DNA of 64,000 nucleotides from Blastococcus colisei (GTDB taxonomy: Bacteria; Actinomycetota; Actinomycetes; Mycobacteriales; Geodermatophilaceae). The stretch lies in contig NZ_VFQE01000002.1 in assembly GCF_006717095.1 (NCBI RefSeq), forward strand, positions 434,001 to 498,000, in the 5' to 3' direction. How positions within the stretch are numbered: position 1 is the stretch's first letter; each line of letters opens with the position of its first letter. Under the pieces are notes generated by a model that searched no databases, was not told the origin of the DNA, and saw nothing but the letters and a program-made list of their open reading frames with translations. Shown here one piece after another: positions 1 to 9,052 of this stretch. The translations under genes were made by a program, and so were the position numbers.

Positions 1-896
1 TCGGTGTCGCGGTCGATGGGGATGCGGACGACGACGTCGCAGCGCTCCCGCACCAGTCGCGACAGCCCCGTGCCCTCGGCGCCGACGACGAGCGCGACGG
101 GGTCGGCGAACCCGTCGAACTCGTGCAGGTCGACGTCCCCGTCACCCGCCAGGCCGACGGTCATGAGTCCGGCGTCCTGGTAGGACCCGAGCGTGCGGGC
201 CAGGTTGACCGCCCGGGCGACCGGGATACGGGCCGCGGCGCCGGCGCTCGTGCGCCAGGCCGATGCGGTCATCCCGACCGCCCGGCGCTGCGGGACCACG
301 ACGCCGTGCGCGTCGAAGGCGGCCGCGGACCGGACGACGGCGCCGAGGTTGCGCGGATCGGTGACCCCGTCCAGCGCGACGATCAGTGGCGGGCGGCCGG
401 AGTTGCGCGCCACGTCGACCAGGTCGTCGGGATGCGCGTAGTCGTAGGGCGGGACCTGCAGACCGATGCCCTGGTGCAGCGCTCCCTGCGACATCCGGTC
501 GAACTCGGCCTTGCCCACCTCGAGCAGCGGCAGTCCCCGGTCGGCCGCGAGCCCGAGAGCCTCGGCGATCCGCTCGTCGGTGGTGCGGTGCGTGTCGCCG
601 GTGACGACGTAGAGCGCGGTGGCGGGGATCCTCGCCCGCAGCGCCTCGACGACCGGGTTGCGGCCGAGCAGCAGCTCCGGCTGCTCCTCGGCTCGCGCCC
701 GGGCGCGGGCCCGGTCGGCCCGCTGCCGCTGTTCGGCGGCGGCCCGGCGCTGGGCCGGGTGGCCGGGCCGCGCCTCGGCCGGCGGGGTCGCGCCCCGGCC
801 GGCCAGGGAGCGGCGGTTCTTCCCGCCGGTCCCGGCGGTCGCGCGCTTCTTGCCCGCGCCGTCGCTACGGCCGCGGCGCTGGCTGTTCCCGGCCAT
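1..896 (-). CDS. rlmB: 23S rRNA 2'-O-ribose methyltransferase RlmB (SpoU/TrmH family), C-terminus outside window
   Basis: SpoU-fold methyltransferase that by family knowledge transfers a methyl group from SAM to the 2'-OH of a 23S rRNA guanosine. About 298 codons are visible; the gene runs off the left edge. The first ~75 residues are a basic Arg/Ala/Gly-rich tail typical of actinobacterial members. The SpoU substrate-binding domain follows ([13 protein letters not shown]), then SpoU motif 1 ([11 protein letters not shown], near residue 184) and motif 2 ([10 protein letters not shown], near 267). The ATG shares its A with the cysS TGA (TGATG), so translation is probably coupled. cysS-rlmB adjacency is conserved in actinobacteria. 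Another SpoU substrate such as tRNA is possible, but context favours RlmB. Confidence 0.9.
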   Translation of the reverse strand, partial: MAGNSQRRGRSDGAGKKRATAGTGGKNRRSLAGRGATPPAEARPGHPAQRRAAAEQRQRADRARARARAEEQPELLLGRNPVVEALRARIPATALYVVTGDTHRTTDERIAEALGLAADRGLPLLEVGKAEFDRMSQGALHQGIGLQVPPYDYAHPDDLVDVARNSGRPPLIVALDGVTDPRNLGAVVRSAAAFDAHGVVVPQRRAVGMTASAWRTSAGAAARIPVARAVNLARTLGSYQDAGLMTVGLAGDGDVDLHEFDGFADPVALVVGAEGTGLSRLVRERCDVVVRIPIDRDT

Positions 897-2302
897 CAGC
901 GGGTCAGCTCCCATCGGGGTCCATCAGGGGTGTCTTCGACGGAGACGCCGAGGCTGGTGAGCTGGTCGCGGATCGCGTCGGCGGCGGGGAAGTCCTTGCG
1001 GGCACGCGCGGCCTGCCGCTGCTCCAGCGCCAGCGAGACGAGACCGTCGGTCACCCGGGTCAGCCGCTCGTCGCCGCCGCCGCCGGCCGACCATCGCGGG
1101 TCGAGCGGGTCCAGGCCGAGCACGCCGAGCATGGCGCGCACCGAGCCGAGTGTGCCGGCGACGGCGCGGTCGTTCCCGTCCGCCAGCGCGGTATTGCCTT
1201 CGCGCACCATCTCGTGGATGGCGGCCACGGCGGCGGGAGTGCCCAGGTCGTCGTCCATGGCGTTGCTGAAATCGGCGCACAGCACGGGCGCGCCGCTGTC
1301 GGCGCCGACCCGCTCGGCGGCCCGCTTCACGAACGACTCGATGCGGCGGTAGGCCACGCCGGCTTCGGCCAGCGCCTCGTCGGTGAACTCGACCGCCGAC
1401 CGGTAGTGCGGCGCGACCAGGTAGTAGCGCAGCTCGACCGGGCGGACCCGCTGCACCACTTCGTCGACCAGCGCGGTGTTCCCCAGCGACTTGCTCATCT
1501 TCTCGCCGCCGAGGGTGACCCAGCCGTTGTGCAGCCAGTACTGCGCGAAGGCGTCGCCGGCCGCCCGCGACTGGGCCTGCTCGTTCTCGTGGTGCGGGAA
1601 GCGGAGGTCGAGGCCACCGCCGTGGATGTCGAACTCCGGCCCCAGGTAGCGCTCGGCCATGGCCGAGCACTCCAGGTGCCAGCCCGGCCGCCCGCGCCCC
1701 CACGGGGTCGTCCAGGAGGCGGACGCGGGCTCGCCGTCCTTCGCCGCCTTCCAGAGGGCGAAGTCGCGGGGGTCCCGCTTGCGGTCGTCGGAGTCGGTGT
1801 CGGCGGCCGGCTGCAGGTCGTCCGGCTTCTGGCCGGTGAGTGCGCCGTACTCCGGGAACGACCGGACGTCGAAGTACACGTCGCCGTCGACGGCGTAGGC
1901 GTGCCCCCGCTCGATCAGCCGCTCCATGAGGCCCACCATGTCCGGGATGTGCCCGGTGGCCCGCGGCTCGTAGGTCGGCGGCAGGACGCCCAGCACGTCG
2001 TAGGCGCGGGTGACGGCCAGCTCGTTCTCGTACGCCCACGCCCACCACGGCACGCCGTGGCCCGCGGCCTTCGCCAGGATCTTGTCGTCGATGTCGGTGA
2101 CGTTGCGGACCACGGTGACCTCGAGCCCGCGGGCGATCAGCCAGCGGCGCAGCACGTCGAAGACGAGGGCCGAACGGACGTGACCGACGTGCGGCGGGCC
2201 CTGGACGGTGAGCCCGCAGACGTAGAGCGACGCCTGACCGGCACGCAGGGGCGTGAAGTCGCGGACCGCGCGGGCGGCCGTGTCGTACAGGCGGAGGCTC
2301 AC
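896..2302 (-). CDS. cysS: cysteinyl-tRNA synthetase
   Basis: Class Ia aminoacyl-tRNA synthetase charging tRNA-Cys. From the GTG at 2302 the protein is 468 residues, the usual family length. Near the N-terminus it has the cysteine-binding [13 protein letters not shown] segment carrying the HIGH-like motif. It also has the zinc/substrate motif [13 protein letters not shown] and the KMSKSLGN signature. The frame stays open 24 codons further upstream, but those codons lack family similarity, so the GTG before [10 protein letters not shown] is chosen. CysS rather than the mycothiol enzyme MshC is inferred from full length and position beside rlmB. An intervening protease gene and a terminator at 2371-2407 separate it from ispF, so it probably has its own promoter. 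Confidence 0.95.
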   Translation of the reverse strand: MSLRLYDTAARAVRDFTPLRAGQASLYVCGLTVQGPPHVGHVRSALVFDVLRRWLIARGLEVTVVRNVTDIDDKILAKAAGHGVPWWAWAYENELAVTRAYDVLGVLPPTYEPRATGHIPDMVGLMERLIERGHAYAVDGDVYFDVRSFPEYGALTGQKPDDLQPAADTDSDDRKRDPRDFALWKAAKDGEPASASWTTPWGRGRPGWHLECSAMAERYLGPEFDIHGGGLDLRFPHHENEQAQSRAAGDAFAQYWLHNGWVTLGGEKMSKSLGNTALVDEVVQRVRPVELRYYLVAPHYRSAVEFTDEALAEAGVAYRRIESFVKRAAERVGADSGAPVLCADFSNAMDDDLGTPAAVAAIHEMVREGNTALADGNDRAVAGTLGSVRAMLGVLGLDPLDPRWSAGGGGDERLTRVTDGLVSLALEQRQAARARKDFPAADAIRDQLTSLGVSVEDTPDGPRWELTR

Positions 2303-2370
2303 TGCTGGGAGTCTACGGAGCGACGTCCGCGGCCGTGAGCAGCGGAAGCTCGCCGTCCCCCTCAGGGATG

Positions 2371-2407
2371 CCACCGGCCGGGCCGTGGGAGACGGCCCGG
2401 CCGGTGG
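2371..2407. terminator. strong hairpin downstream of the subtilase gene
   Basis: A perfect 14-bp stem CCACCGGCCGGGCC (2371-2384) pairs with 2394-2407 around a 9-nt loop. It begins 9 nt beyond the protease stop codon on the minus strand. There is no U-tract, as is usual in high-GC actinobacteria. It should insulate cysS from the upstream protease transcript. Confidence 0.75.
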
Positions 2408-2415
2408 TCGGCGGA

Positions 2416-3702
2416 TCAGTACCCGGCGACGCTCAGCAGCGTCTCCTTGACCGGATCACGGTCGTCGCCGTTGTCCCAGTCGAGGTCGCCCCCGGCCACG
2501 AGCGCCGTCCTGACGCCGTCAGGGGTGGCCGTGGGCGTGGCGGCCTTGATCAGCGCAGCTGCTCCGGCGACGTGCGGCGAGGCCATCGACGTCCCACTGA
2601 TGGTGTCGTAGCCGCCGCCCATCCAGGTGGAGTGGATGCAGACCCCAGGAGCGATCAGGTCGACGTCGGCGCCGAAGTTGGAGAAGTCGGCGAACGTGTC
2701 ATCGACGTCGGCGCGGCACGTGGATGCCCCCAGAGCCCCCGGCTTGCCGTCGAAGTCAGCCAGCGCCGACACGGTGACGACCTCGTCGTAGGCGGCCGGC
2801 ACGGCGGTCGCGGCGTCGGCACTCGAATTCCCTGCCGCGACGACGTAGGTCACGCCGCCGGCGACCGACCGGCAGATGGCGTCGTGGTACGAGTCGCCCG
2901 TCGAGCAGCCCTCTGCAGTCGGCTCGGTCCCGCTTCCGCCGAGGCTCATGTTCGCGACCTCGATGGTGCTCCGGTTGGCGCTGACCCAGTCGACGCCGCA
3001 GATGATCCCCGACCGGGTGCCGCTGCCCTGGTTGTTGAGCACCCGGACCGCCCAGAGCCGCGCGCCGGGCGCGACGCCGACGACCCCGTTGGCGTCGTCC
3101 TTGGCCGCGATCGTGCCGGCGACGTGCGTGCCGTGGCCGTTGCCGTCGTCGTAGGAGCGGCCGCCGGTGACGCAGTTCTTGCCTCCGACGACGTTCAGGT
3201 CCGGGTGGTCGACGTCGATGCCGGTGTCGATGACGGCGACGTCCACGTCCACCGCCTCCTTGCCGTCGCCGGACAGCGTGTCCGACAGGTCGCCGTCGAT
3301 CCGGTCGATGCCGGTCGGCAGCGTCTGAGCGACGGGGGTGACCACTGTCTTGTTCCTCGGGGCGAAGGCGGTGACGATCTGGTCCCGTTCGACCGACGCG
3401 ACTCGCGGGTCCTGGGCGACGCGCGCCGCCGCCTGGTCGGACATCCGCGCCGCGTAGCCCGTGAGCGCGTGCCGGTAGAGGTGGTCGACCTGGGCGCCGT
3501 GCCGCCGCCCGTGTTCGGCAGAGACACGATCCGGCGCCTGTCCCGGCTCCAGCGTGACGATCCATGCCCCCGGGATGCTGTGCGGTGTGGGGGGCGGCGG
3601 GGCGGCGCTCGCCGTGGGGGCGAACGCCGCGAGGGCCGTGAACGACAGCGCTGCCGCGGCGAGCAGCCGAGAGCCGCGACGACTTACTGCGGAATGGGAC
3701 AT
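2416..3702 (-). CDS. secreted subtilisin-like serine protease (peptidase S8) with I9 propeptide
   Basis: A 428-residue secreted subtilase. Residues 1-33 form a Sec-type signal peptide (Arg-rich start, Ala/Leu core, cleavage near TASA). Residues ~44-112 resemble an inhibitor I9 propeptide (WIVTLEPGQ... VASVERD). The catalytic triad is complete: Asp159 (VAVIDTGID), His190 (GHGTHVAGT) and Ser372 ([11 protein letters not shown]), with oxyanion Asn292 (AAGNSS). Several Cys residues suggest disulfides after export. There is no C-terminal anchor, so it is probably released. The ATG at 3702 is preceded by a GAAGAGG ribosome-binding site. It sits between ispF and cysS, which are adjacent in related actinobacteria, and it ends in its own terminator, so it looks like an insertion into that group. 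Its substrate is unknown. Confidence 0.92.
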   Translation of the reverse strand: MSHSAVSRRGSRLLAAAALSFTALAAFAPTASAAPPPPTPHSIPGAWIVTLEPGQAPDRVSAEHGRRHGAQVDHLYRHALTGYAARMSDQAAARVAQDPRVASVERDQIVTAFAPRNKTVVTPVAQTLPTGIDRIDGDLSDTLSGDGKEAVDVDVAVIDTGIDVDHPDLNVVGGKNCVTGGRSYDDGNGHGTHVAGTIAAKDDANGVVGVAPGARLWAVRVLNNQGSGTRSGIICGVDWVSANRSTIEVANMSLGGSGTEPTAEGCSTGDSYHDAICRSVAGGVTYVVAAGNSSADAATAVPAAYDEVVTVSALADFDGKPGALGASTCRADVDDTFADFSNFGADVDLIAPGVCIHSTWMGGGYDTISGTSMASPHVAGAAALIKAATPTATPDGVRTALVAGGDLDWDNGDDRDPVKETLLSVAGY

Positions 3703-3812
3703 GGGCCTCTTCTGTCAGTGGGTCCGCACACCATGGCGGGACGTGGGCACGCAGTGTGACCGCGCGCACCCCTGCAGAGAAGCAACCGCGCCGGAGTGCT
3801 CCGGCTCGGCGG

Positions 3813-4295
3813 TCAGCCGGCCCGCACGACCAGGGCGGTCGCCACGGCCGCCCGGCCCTCCCCCCGGCCGGTCAACCCCAGGCCGTCGGTGGTGGTGGCG
3901 GCGACGCTGACCGGGGCGCCGAGTGCCGCGGACAGCGCGGCCTCGGCCTCGGCCCGCCGGGGAGCCAGCTTCGGGGTGTTCGCGACCAGCTGGACCGACG
4001 CGTTGCCGACCTGCCAGCCCAGCGCGTCGAGCACCTCGCGGACGTACTGCAGGACCGCGATCCCCGCAGCCCCCGCCCAGCGCGGGTCGTCGGTGCCCAG
4101 CAGTCCCCCGATGTCGCCCAGGCCGGCCGCGGAGAGCACCGCGTCGGCCAGGGCGTGCGCGACGACGTCGCCGTCGGAGTGCCCGGCACAGCCGTAGACA
4201 CCGGGCCAGTCGAGCCCGGCCAGCCGGCAGGCCCGTCCGGATTCGATCGGGTGCACGTCGGTGCCGATGCCGACCCGCGGCAGCTCGGTGCTCAC
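3813..4295 (-). CDS. ispF: 2-C-methyl-D-erythritol 2,4-cyclodiphosphate synthase
   Basis: Cyclises 4-diphosphocytidyl-methylerythritol 2-phosphate to the 2,4-cyclodiphosphate with release of CMP, in the MEP isoprenoid pathway. The 160 residues match the family length. The metal-binding motif GTDVHPIE is at the N-terminus (Asp13, His15), and the third ligand His47 lies in [10 protein letters not shown]. The C-terminal [13 protein letters not shown] motif is present. The GTG start overlaps the ispD stop by 4 nt (GTGA), giving coupled translation with the enzyme two steps earlier. It is the last gene of carD-ispD-ispF here because a protease gene follows instead of cysS. Confidence 0.96.
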   Translation of the reverse strand: MSTELPRVGIGTDVHPIESGRACRLAGLDWPGVYGCAGHSDGDVVAHALADAVLSAAGLGDIGGLLGTDDPRWAGAAGIAVLQYVREVLDALGWQVGNASVQLVANTPKLAPRRAEAEAALSAALGAPVSVAATTTDGLGLTGRGEGRAAVATALVVRAG

Positions 4296-4954
4296 CGGCG
4301 CACCTGCCGCTCGGCCACGGCCAGATCGTGCGGAACAGTCACCTTGGCCGCACGCTCGTCGCCCTCGACGGTGACGACCGGGACGCCGGCAGCCCGGACC
4401 ACGGCCGCGTCGTCCGTCAGATCGGCGTCCGGGGCCAGCCGCGCGTAGGCGGCGGCCAGGATGGCGCGGTCGAAGCCCTGCGGGGTCTGCACGCGGCGCA
4501 GGGCCGCACGCGGCGGCGCATCGCGGATCACGCCGGCATCGTCCACGACCACCGTGGTGTCGACGACGGGCAGGACCGGGACGGCGGCCGGATGGCCCGC
4601 GGCCAGTGCCGCCAGCACCCGGCGGACGACGTCGGGTGGGGTCAGCGGCCGGGCGGCGTCGTGCACGAGGACGACGTCGGCGGTGACGCTCGCCGCGTCC
4701 AGTCCGACCCGGACCGACGCCGTACGGGTGGCTCCACCATCGAGCAGCCGGACGTCGGCGGGGAGCACGGCGGCGAAGGCGTCGCGCTGGCCGGGGGGAA
4801 CGGTCACCACCAACTCCGCCACCCCGCCGGCGCGCAGGGCGTCGACCGACCAGGCGACCAGCGGCCGACCGGCGAGCGGGACGAGTGCCTTCGGCAGATC
4901 GGCCCCCAGACGCAGACCACTCCCGGCCGCTGCGACGATACCGACAGCGTGCAC
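4292..4954 (-). CDS. ispD: 2-C-methyl-D-erythritol 4-phosphate cytidylyltransferase
   Basis: Transfers CMP from CTP to methylerythritol 4-phosphate in the MEP pathway. The GTG at 4954 gives 220 residues and begins directly with the nucleotide-binding loop [15 protein letters not shown] plus [13 protein letters not shown]. The other signatures are [10 protein letters not shown] and the substrate-binding TPQGF. The reading frame is open 74 codons further upstream, into carD, but that stretch is carD read in another frame, so the internal GTG is preferred. It lies 64 nt after carD and overlaps ispF by 4 nt. The carD-ispD-ispF order is conserved in actinobacteria. Confidence 0.95.
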   Translation of the reverse strand: MHAVGIVAAAGSGLRLGADLPKALVPLAGRPLVAWSVDALRAGGVAELVVTVPPGQRDAFAAVLPADVRLLDGGATRTASVRVGLDAASVTADVVLVHDAARPLTPPDVVRRVLAALAAGHPAAVPVLPVVDTTVVVDDAGVIRDAPPRAALRRVQTPQGFDRAILAAAYARLAPDADLTDDAAVVRAAGVPVVTVEGDERAAKVTVPHDLAVAERQVRR

Positions 4955-5018
4955 GGGAGTGGTCCGGGTGTCTCTGTGGAGCGGGTGCTCGTGATGCCTG
5001 TGCGCAGCGAGCCCGGGC

Positions 5019-5501
5019 TCAGCTGGCGAGGACCTCGTCGAGCAGGACCTCGGCCTTGTCCTCGTTGGTGCCCTCGGCGAGCGCGAGCTCGCTGACCAGG
5101 ATCTGGCGGGCCTTGGAGAGCATGCGCTTCTCGCCGGCCGAGAGGCCGCGGTCCTTGTCGCGGCGCCAGAGGTCACGCACGACCTCGGCCACCTTGTTCA
5201 CGTCACCGGAGGCCAGCTTCTCGAGGTTGGCCTTGTAGCGGCGCGACCAGTTGGTCGGCTCCTCGGTGTGCGGGGCGCGCAGCACCTCGAAGACCCGGTT
5301 GAGACCTTCCTGGCCCACGACGTCGCGCACGCCGACGATCTCTGCGTTGTCGGCCGGCACACGCACGGTCAGGTCGCCCTGGGCGACCTTCAGCACGAGG
5401 TAGGCCTTCTCGACGCCCTTGATGGTCCGCTGCTCGATCGCCTCGATCAGCGCGGCACCGTGATGCGGATAGACGACGGTCTCGCCGACAGTGAAGCCCA
5501 T
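5019..5501 (-). CDS. carD: CarD-family RNA polymerase-binding transcription regulator
   Basis: CarD binds the RNA polymerase beta subunit through its N-terminal Tudor-like domain and stabilises the open promoter complex at housekeeping promoters. The 160-residue protein begins [15 protein letters not shown] and carries the RNAP-interacting domain to about residue 60, then a helical DNA-binding domain. The minor-groove wedge Trp is at position 85 (NWSRRYK), as in M. tuberculosis CarD. No residues appear to be missing. It is first in a group with ispD and ispF and is divergent from a prenyltransferase gene across a 121-bp gap. It is expected to be essential or nearly so, by family knowledge. 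Confidence 0.96.
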   Translation of the reverse strand: MGFTVGETVVYPHHGAALIEAIEQRTIKGVEKAYLVLKVAQGDLTVRVPADNAEIVGVRDVVGQEGLNRVFEVLRAPHTEEPTNWSRRYKANLEKLASGDVNKVAEVVRDLWRRDKDRGLSAGEKRMLSKARQILVSELALAEGTNEDKAEVLLDEVLAS

Positions 5502-5622
5502 GTGGATGTGACCCCTTTCGCTGTCCCCAGGCTACCACGGCAGACTGACCAACGGATCGGAGTCGGGCAGTAAATCTGCAGGTCAGGGGCCTGGCCAGGT
5601 GTCGGAGAGGGGTTGACAGAGC

Positions 5623-6480
5623 GTGGTCGATGTGCCTGCGCGCCGCCCCGGGAGGGCTCCGGAGCTGCGCGCCCTGGTGCTCGCGACCCACGCCGGGCCG
5701 ACCGTCGCGGTGACCACCGCAGCCACGCTCCTGGCCGTCGCGGCCGGGATGTCGGCGGGCCGCGCGGTGCTCCTCTGCGCGGCCGTCCTCGCAGGTCAGG
5801 CGTCCATCGGGTGGAGCAACGACTGGCTCGACGCCGACCGCGACCGGGCCGTCGCGCGGACCGACAAGCCCGTCGTCCAGGGAGCGGTGGCGCCCTCGCT
5901 CCTGCGCTCCGCTGCGCTCGTCGCCGTCGTCCTGGCGACCGTCCTGTCGCTGCTCCTCGGCCTCGTGCCCGGAGCGCTGCTCCTCGTCCTCGTGGCCAGC
6001 GGATGGGCCTACAACGCCGGCCTGAAGCGGACGGCGGCGTCCGTGGTCCCCTACGTGACGGGCTTCGGTGCGCTCCCGGCGGGAGTGGTCGCCGCCGCAC
6101 CGGGCACCCCCACCGCTCCGTGGTGGCTGGTCGCGGCCGGCGGGGCGCTGGGCGCCGCCGCCCACCTGGCGAACGTCGCGCCCGACCTGGAGGACGACCT
6201 CGCGACGGGGGTACGAGGGCTCCCCCACCGCCTCGGAGCGCAGATCTCGGCCGGAACGGGCGCCCTGCTCCTGGGCGGGGCGTCGCTGGTGCTGGTCCTG
6301 GGGCCCGACGGACCCCCGACGGCGACTGGCTGGTCGTGCCTCGTCCTGACGGCGCCCGCGGTGGTCGTCGCCGCCCTGGCGGGCACCGCACGGTTCCGTC
6401 GGCTGGCCTTCCCGGCGGTGATGCTGCTGACGGTGCTCGACGTGGCCCTGCTCGTCGCGGGCGGCGCGGCGCTCGCGTGA
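5623..6480 (+). CDS. UbiA-type membrane prenyltransferase
   Basis: A 285-residue polytopic membrane protein with about eight hydrophobic segments. It carries the first Asp-rich motif of UbiA prenyltransferases, NDWLDADRD (residues 66-74), and a second acidic cluster, NVAPDLEDD, near 190. Together these bind Mg-prenyl diphosphate. A YNAGLKRT segment lies between them, as in SCO3242-like actinobacterial members. The prenyl acceptor cannot be read from the sequence; menaquinone, heme O and chlorophyll-type acceptors are possible but unsupported. The GTG at 5623 has a GAGAGGGG ribosome-binding site about 10 nt upstream. It stands alone, divergent from carD, and ends at the hairpin 6484-6516. Confidence 0.8.
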   Translation: MVDVPARRPGRAPELRALVLATHAGPTVAVTTAATLLAVAAGMSAGRAVLLCAAVLAGQASIGWSNDWLDADRDRAVARTDKPVVQGAVAPSLLRSAALVAVVLATVLSLLLGLVPGALLLVLVASGWAYNAGLKRTAASVVPYVTGFGALPAGVVAAAPGTPTAPWWLVAAGGALGAAAHLANVAPDLEDDLATGVRGLPHRLGAQISAGTGALLLGGASLVLVLGPDGPPTATGWSCLVLTAPAVVVAALAGTARFRRLAFPAVMLLTVLDVALLVAGGAALA

Positions 6481-6483
6481 CCG

Positions 6484-6516
6484 GGGCGGCGGCCGACCTG
6501 TCGTCGGCCGCCGCCC
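6484..6516. terminator. bidirectional hairpin between convergent genes
   Basis: A perfect 14-bp stem GGGCGGCGGCCGAC (6484-6497) pairs with 6503-6516 around a 5-nt loop. It lies between the convergent stop codons of the prenyltransferase (6480) and the anti-sigma-like gene (6523), so it probably ends both transcripts. Confidence 0.8.
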
Positions 6517-6522
6517 TGTCGA

Positions 6523-7524
6523 TCAGTTGCGGCCGTTCCCCTTGGCGTTGCCGCTGCCGTTCCCGCTCCTGTCGGCGTTGCCGCTGCCCTGGCCGTCGGC
6601 AGGCTTTCCGGCGTTGCCCCGGCCGCCGCCCCGCTGGGTCGGCGCGGTCGCACCGGCGGCCGGGCTCTCCGCGGCGACCTCGGGGGCGGGGGCCGTCGTC
6701 TCGTCGGCCGGGTCCTCCAGGTCGGCGCCGTCGAGGCCCAGGGCCGCGAGGTCCACGCCTTCTGCCTCGAGGTCTGCGGCGTCCATGCCCTTGTCGCGGG
6801 CGCGGGCGCTGACGAGCTCGCCGAAACGGACGCCGAGCACCTCGGCCATGTCGTGCTCGGCCCCCGCGCTGACCCACGCCCCGAAGGAGGAGTAGGCGTC
6901 CGGCCCCTGCGTCGCCCACGCTTCCGCACTGAAGGCGGTCTCCCCGGCGGGGACCTCCTCGGCGCCCTCGTCGGTGGCCGGCTCGTCGGTGGCGGGCTCG
7001 TCCGCGACCGGCTCCTCCGCGACGGGCTCCTCGATCGTGGGCTCCTCGACGGGCTCGCCCTCCCCGCCCTCGGGGAGCTCGAGCGGCGTCACGGTCTCGA
7101 CTGCGGCCGCGACCGTGTTCTGCAGCGGGTCGGGGAGGACTCCGGCGGCGCCGGCGCCGGTCACGACGACGAGAGCGACACCTGCGCCCGTGGCCGCCTG
7201 CGCGACGGCGCCGGCGGAGAGCAACTTGGCGATCAGAGCTGGGAGGATCATGGCGAAACGTCTCCGGTTCCGGATCCGGGGTCCGCGCGGCGGCGGGCTC
7301 CCGGCCGATCGGGCCGTCCTGGCGGACGGACTCGGCTGGTCGGTGAGAAGACCGGTGGCCAGCAGTTCGGCGAGGGCCGAGTTCGGGCGACCCGATCGGG
7401 TCGCCGTGGCCCGGACCGCCCCGGCGAAGGAGGCCAGGTCGGCTCCCTCCTCAGGAACGGGCCGGCCGGCGAGGTACGCCTCGAAGGCGTCCTCGACGGC
7501 GCGGTCGTCGGCTGCTGTGGTCAT
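6523..7524 (-). CDS. membrane anti-sigma-like partner of the upstream ECF sigma factor, with acidic repeats and Gly/Asn tail
   Basis: A 333-residue protein with no family I can name. Start ATG 7524 is set by a GGAGGTGAG ribosome-binding site; it begins 10 nt after the sigma-factor stop. Residues 1-62 form a helical cytoplasmic domain (FEAYLAGRPVPEE, ALAELLATGLL), the expected size for a sigma-binding domain. A basic linker RIRNRRRF follows, then one hydrophobic segment at ~95-130. Beyond it are an acidic EEPV/DEPAT repeat (~158-190), a folded-looking region (~195-265) and a Gly/Asn/Ser-rich basic tail. Position after an ECF sigma gene suggests membrane sequestration of the sigma factor. There is no visible HxxxCxxC zinc motif, so it is not a ZAS-type anti-sigma factor. 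Confidence 0.6.
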   Translation of the reverse strand: MTTAADDRAVEDAFEAYLAGRPVPEEGADLASFAGAVRATATRSGRPNSALAELLATGLLTDQPSPSARTARSAGSPPPRGPRIRNRRRFAMILPALIAKLLSAGAVAQAATGAGVALVVVTGAGAAGVLPDPLQNTVAAAVETVTPLELPEGGEGEPVEEPTIEEPVAEEPVADEPATDEPATDEGAEEVPAGETAFSAEAWATQGPDAYSSFGAWVSAGAEHDMAEVLGVRFGELVSARARDKGMDAADLEAEGVDLAALGLDGADLEDPADETTAPAPEVAAESPAAGATAPTQRGGGRGNAGKPADGQGSGNADRSGNGSGNAKGNGRN

Positions 7525-7534
7525 CTCACCTCCG

Positions 7535-8125
7535 TCATCGCCGGGCGGCCGCAAAAGGGTGCGCGGCCGACCCCACCCGTTCGGAGGAGTTCCCGAGCTC
7601 GTCGCGGAGCGCGCGCAATCCGCGGCGCTGCAGGGCCTTCACGGAACCCACCGAGCGGCCCATGACCTGGGCGGCCTGCTCCACTGTGAGGTCGCCCAGC
7701 ACGCGCAGGAGCACCACGGCGCGCTGGTCGTCCGGCAGCAGGGCGCAGAGTCGATGGACGTCCTGGGCACCGAGCTGCGTGAGGGCGTCGTCCTCGACGT
7801 CGCCTCCCGGGTGCCGGGCGAGGTCGGCGTCGTCGTCCGCGACCTGGGGGCGACGACTGCGCCGTCGCCAGTCGTCCACCAGCCGCCGGTGGGCGATGGT
7901 GAACACCCACGCGCGCAGCGCGTCCTCGTCCCCCCGGAAACCGGCCAGCCCGGTGAACACCCCGAGGAAGGTCTCGCTGGCGAGATCGTCCGGATCGGCC
8001 GCGCGGTGCAGGCGCAGATACCCGGTGACGGCCGGTGAGAGGTCCCGGTAGAGGGTCTCGAAGGCCCAGGCGGCTCCGGCCTGCGCCGCGGCCAGGACGT
8101 CGTCGAAGGGCACGCCGGTGGCCAT
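7535..8125 (-). CDS. ECF-type RNA polymerase sigma factor
   Basis: A 196-residue sigma-70-family protein of ECF layout. Region 2 spans ~18-90, with DDLASETFLGVF for core binding and AWVFTIAHRRLVDDWRRR for -10 recognition. A short acidic linker follows. Region 4 spans ~125-177 (LLPDDQRAVVLLRVLGDL, then the helix-turn-helix LTVEQAAQVMGRSVGSVKAL). There is no obvious region 1 or 3. ATG 8125 is chosen because a GAGGGGGGA ribosome-binding site precedes it; the frame is open 53 codons upstream without similarity. The next gene, 10 nt downstream, looks like its membrane-bound regulator. The target promoters are unknown. Confidence 0.9.
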   Translation of the reverse strand: MATGVPFDDVLAAAQAGAAWAFETLYRDLSPAVTGYLRLHRAADPDDLASETFLGVFTGLAGFRGDEDALRAWVFTIAHRRLVDDWRRRSRRPQVADDDADLARHPGGDVEDDALTQLGAQDVHRLCALLPDDQRAVVLLRVLGDLTVEQAAQVMGRSVGSVKALQRRGLRALRDELGNSSERVGSAAHPFAAARR

Positions 8126-8259
8126 CGGTCCCCCCTCGGTCGGCTGTTCCTCCTCCACCTGATCGGCAGCCGGGCGAGCCGGCTGGACGTCGCTGCGCCC
8201 TGGAGGGCGACTCGCAGGCCTCGGGGCTTCCCTCCGGGCGGAGCACCAGCAGTGCCCGT

Positions 8260-8265
8260 TAGGCT
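8260..8265 (+). promoter_or_regulatory. candidate -10 element upstream of the LpqE-like gene
   Basis: TAGGCT fits the actinobacterial -10 pattern TANNNT and lies 63 nt upstream of the GTG at 8329. A GGAGG ribosome-binding site is at 8315-8319. No convincing -35 is visible. Confidence 0.3.
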
Positions 8266-8328
8266 CCGGTCGACCCCGCGTCACCGATCCCGCGGTGACC
8301 GGCTGGTGTTTGCTGGAGGTCGACGGCT

Positions 8329-8994
8329 GTGAACCGCGCGCTGCGCGCCGCCACTGTGGGCGTGCTGCTTCTGTCCCCCGTCGCGCTCTCCGCGTGCAGC
8401 GCGGGGCAGGTCACGCAGACCGCCACGCAGGAACGCGACAAGGTCGGCGCCATGGCGCAGGTCGGCGACATCACCCTGCGCGCGGCCGAGCTCGAGTATC
8501 CGCGCGGAGGCAGCTACGAGGCCGGCGACGACGCCGAGCTGATGCTCGCCATCGTGAACGGCGGCCAGGAGGGCGACACCCTGCTCGAGGTCGACGGCGA
8601 GGGCTTCGGCGGCGTCGAGATCGAGACCGCGGGGACCGCCACGACCGTGGGTTCGGCATCCGGCGGCGCTGCGGACTCCGAGGAGATCGAGATCCCGGCC
8701 GACGGCACCGTGTTCGTCGACGGTGACGACACGTCGATCACCCTCACCGATCTCGACGACTCCCTGACGGTCGGGGAGTACCTCGAGCTGACCCTGACCT
8801 TCGAGGACGCCGGCGAGGTGACCCTGCCGGTGACGGTGGCGAACCCGGACGAGGCTCAGGACCGCGGCGAGGCGTTCGACTTCCACCACGAGGAAGAGGC
8901 TGAGGAGGAGAGCGGCGAGGAAGCGGCGCGCGAGCGGGAGTCCGCCGGGGAGTCCGCCGACGACTCCGGCGCGGGCAACGAAGGCGGCGAGTAG
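8329..8994 (+). CDS. lpqE: LpqE-like secreted lipoprotein
   Basis: A 221-residue lipoprotein. The signal peptide ends in the lipobox LSAC, with the lipidated Cys at residue 23. The mature domain (~40-180) is beta-rich with many Asp/Glu (DAELMLAIVNGG, LTLTFEDAGEVTLPVTV), like the PCu(A)C/LpqE fold, though I cannot see a His/Met copper-binding cluster. The C-terminal ~40 residues are a Glu/Ser-rich low-complexity tail. It lies directly upstream of radA and disA, the position of lpqE (Rv3584) in M. tuberculosis, which supports the name. The GTG start has a GGAGG ribosome-binding site. Copper binding should not be assumed. Confidence 0.75.
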   Translation: MNRALRAATVGVLLLSPVALSACSAGQVTQTATQERDKVGAMAQVGDITLRAAELEYPRGGSYEAGDDAELMLAIVNGGQEGDTLLEVDGEGFGGVEIETAGTATTVGSASGGAADSEEIEIPADGTVFVDGDDTSITLTDLDDSLTVGEYLELTLTFEDAGEVTLPVTVANPDEAQDRGEAFDFHHEEEAEEESGEEAARERESAGESADDSGAGNEGGE

Positions 8995-9040
8995 TCCCGC
9001 CGCTGCCGCCGTCCTCCCCGCAACTGTCGTCCCCCGGGGT

Positions 9041-9046
9041 TAGCGT
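9041..9046 (+). promoter_or_regulatory. -10 element placing the radA transcript start at its GTG
   Basis: TAGCGT (TANNNT pattern) ends 6 nt before the radA GTG at 9053, and no Shine-Dalgarno sequence intervenes. This predicts a leaderless mRNA. No experimental start site is known to me. Confidence 0.5.
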
Positions 9047-9052
9047 CGCGGC

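Noticed and set aside
7535-8125. Sigma factor partner being a zinc-binding anti-sigma (ZAS) protein
   Set aside because: The downstream protein lacks the HxxxCxxC motif, so only an anti-sigma-like role by context is stated.
8126-8284. Longer N-terminus of the ECF sigma factor
   Set aside because: Low-complexity Pro/Arg text without similarity; ATG 8125 has a strong ribosome-binding site.
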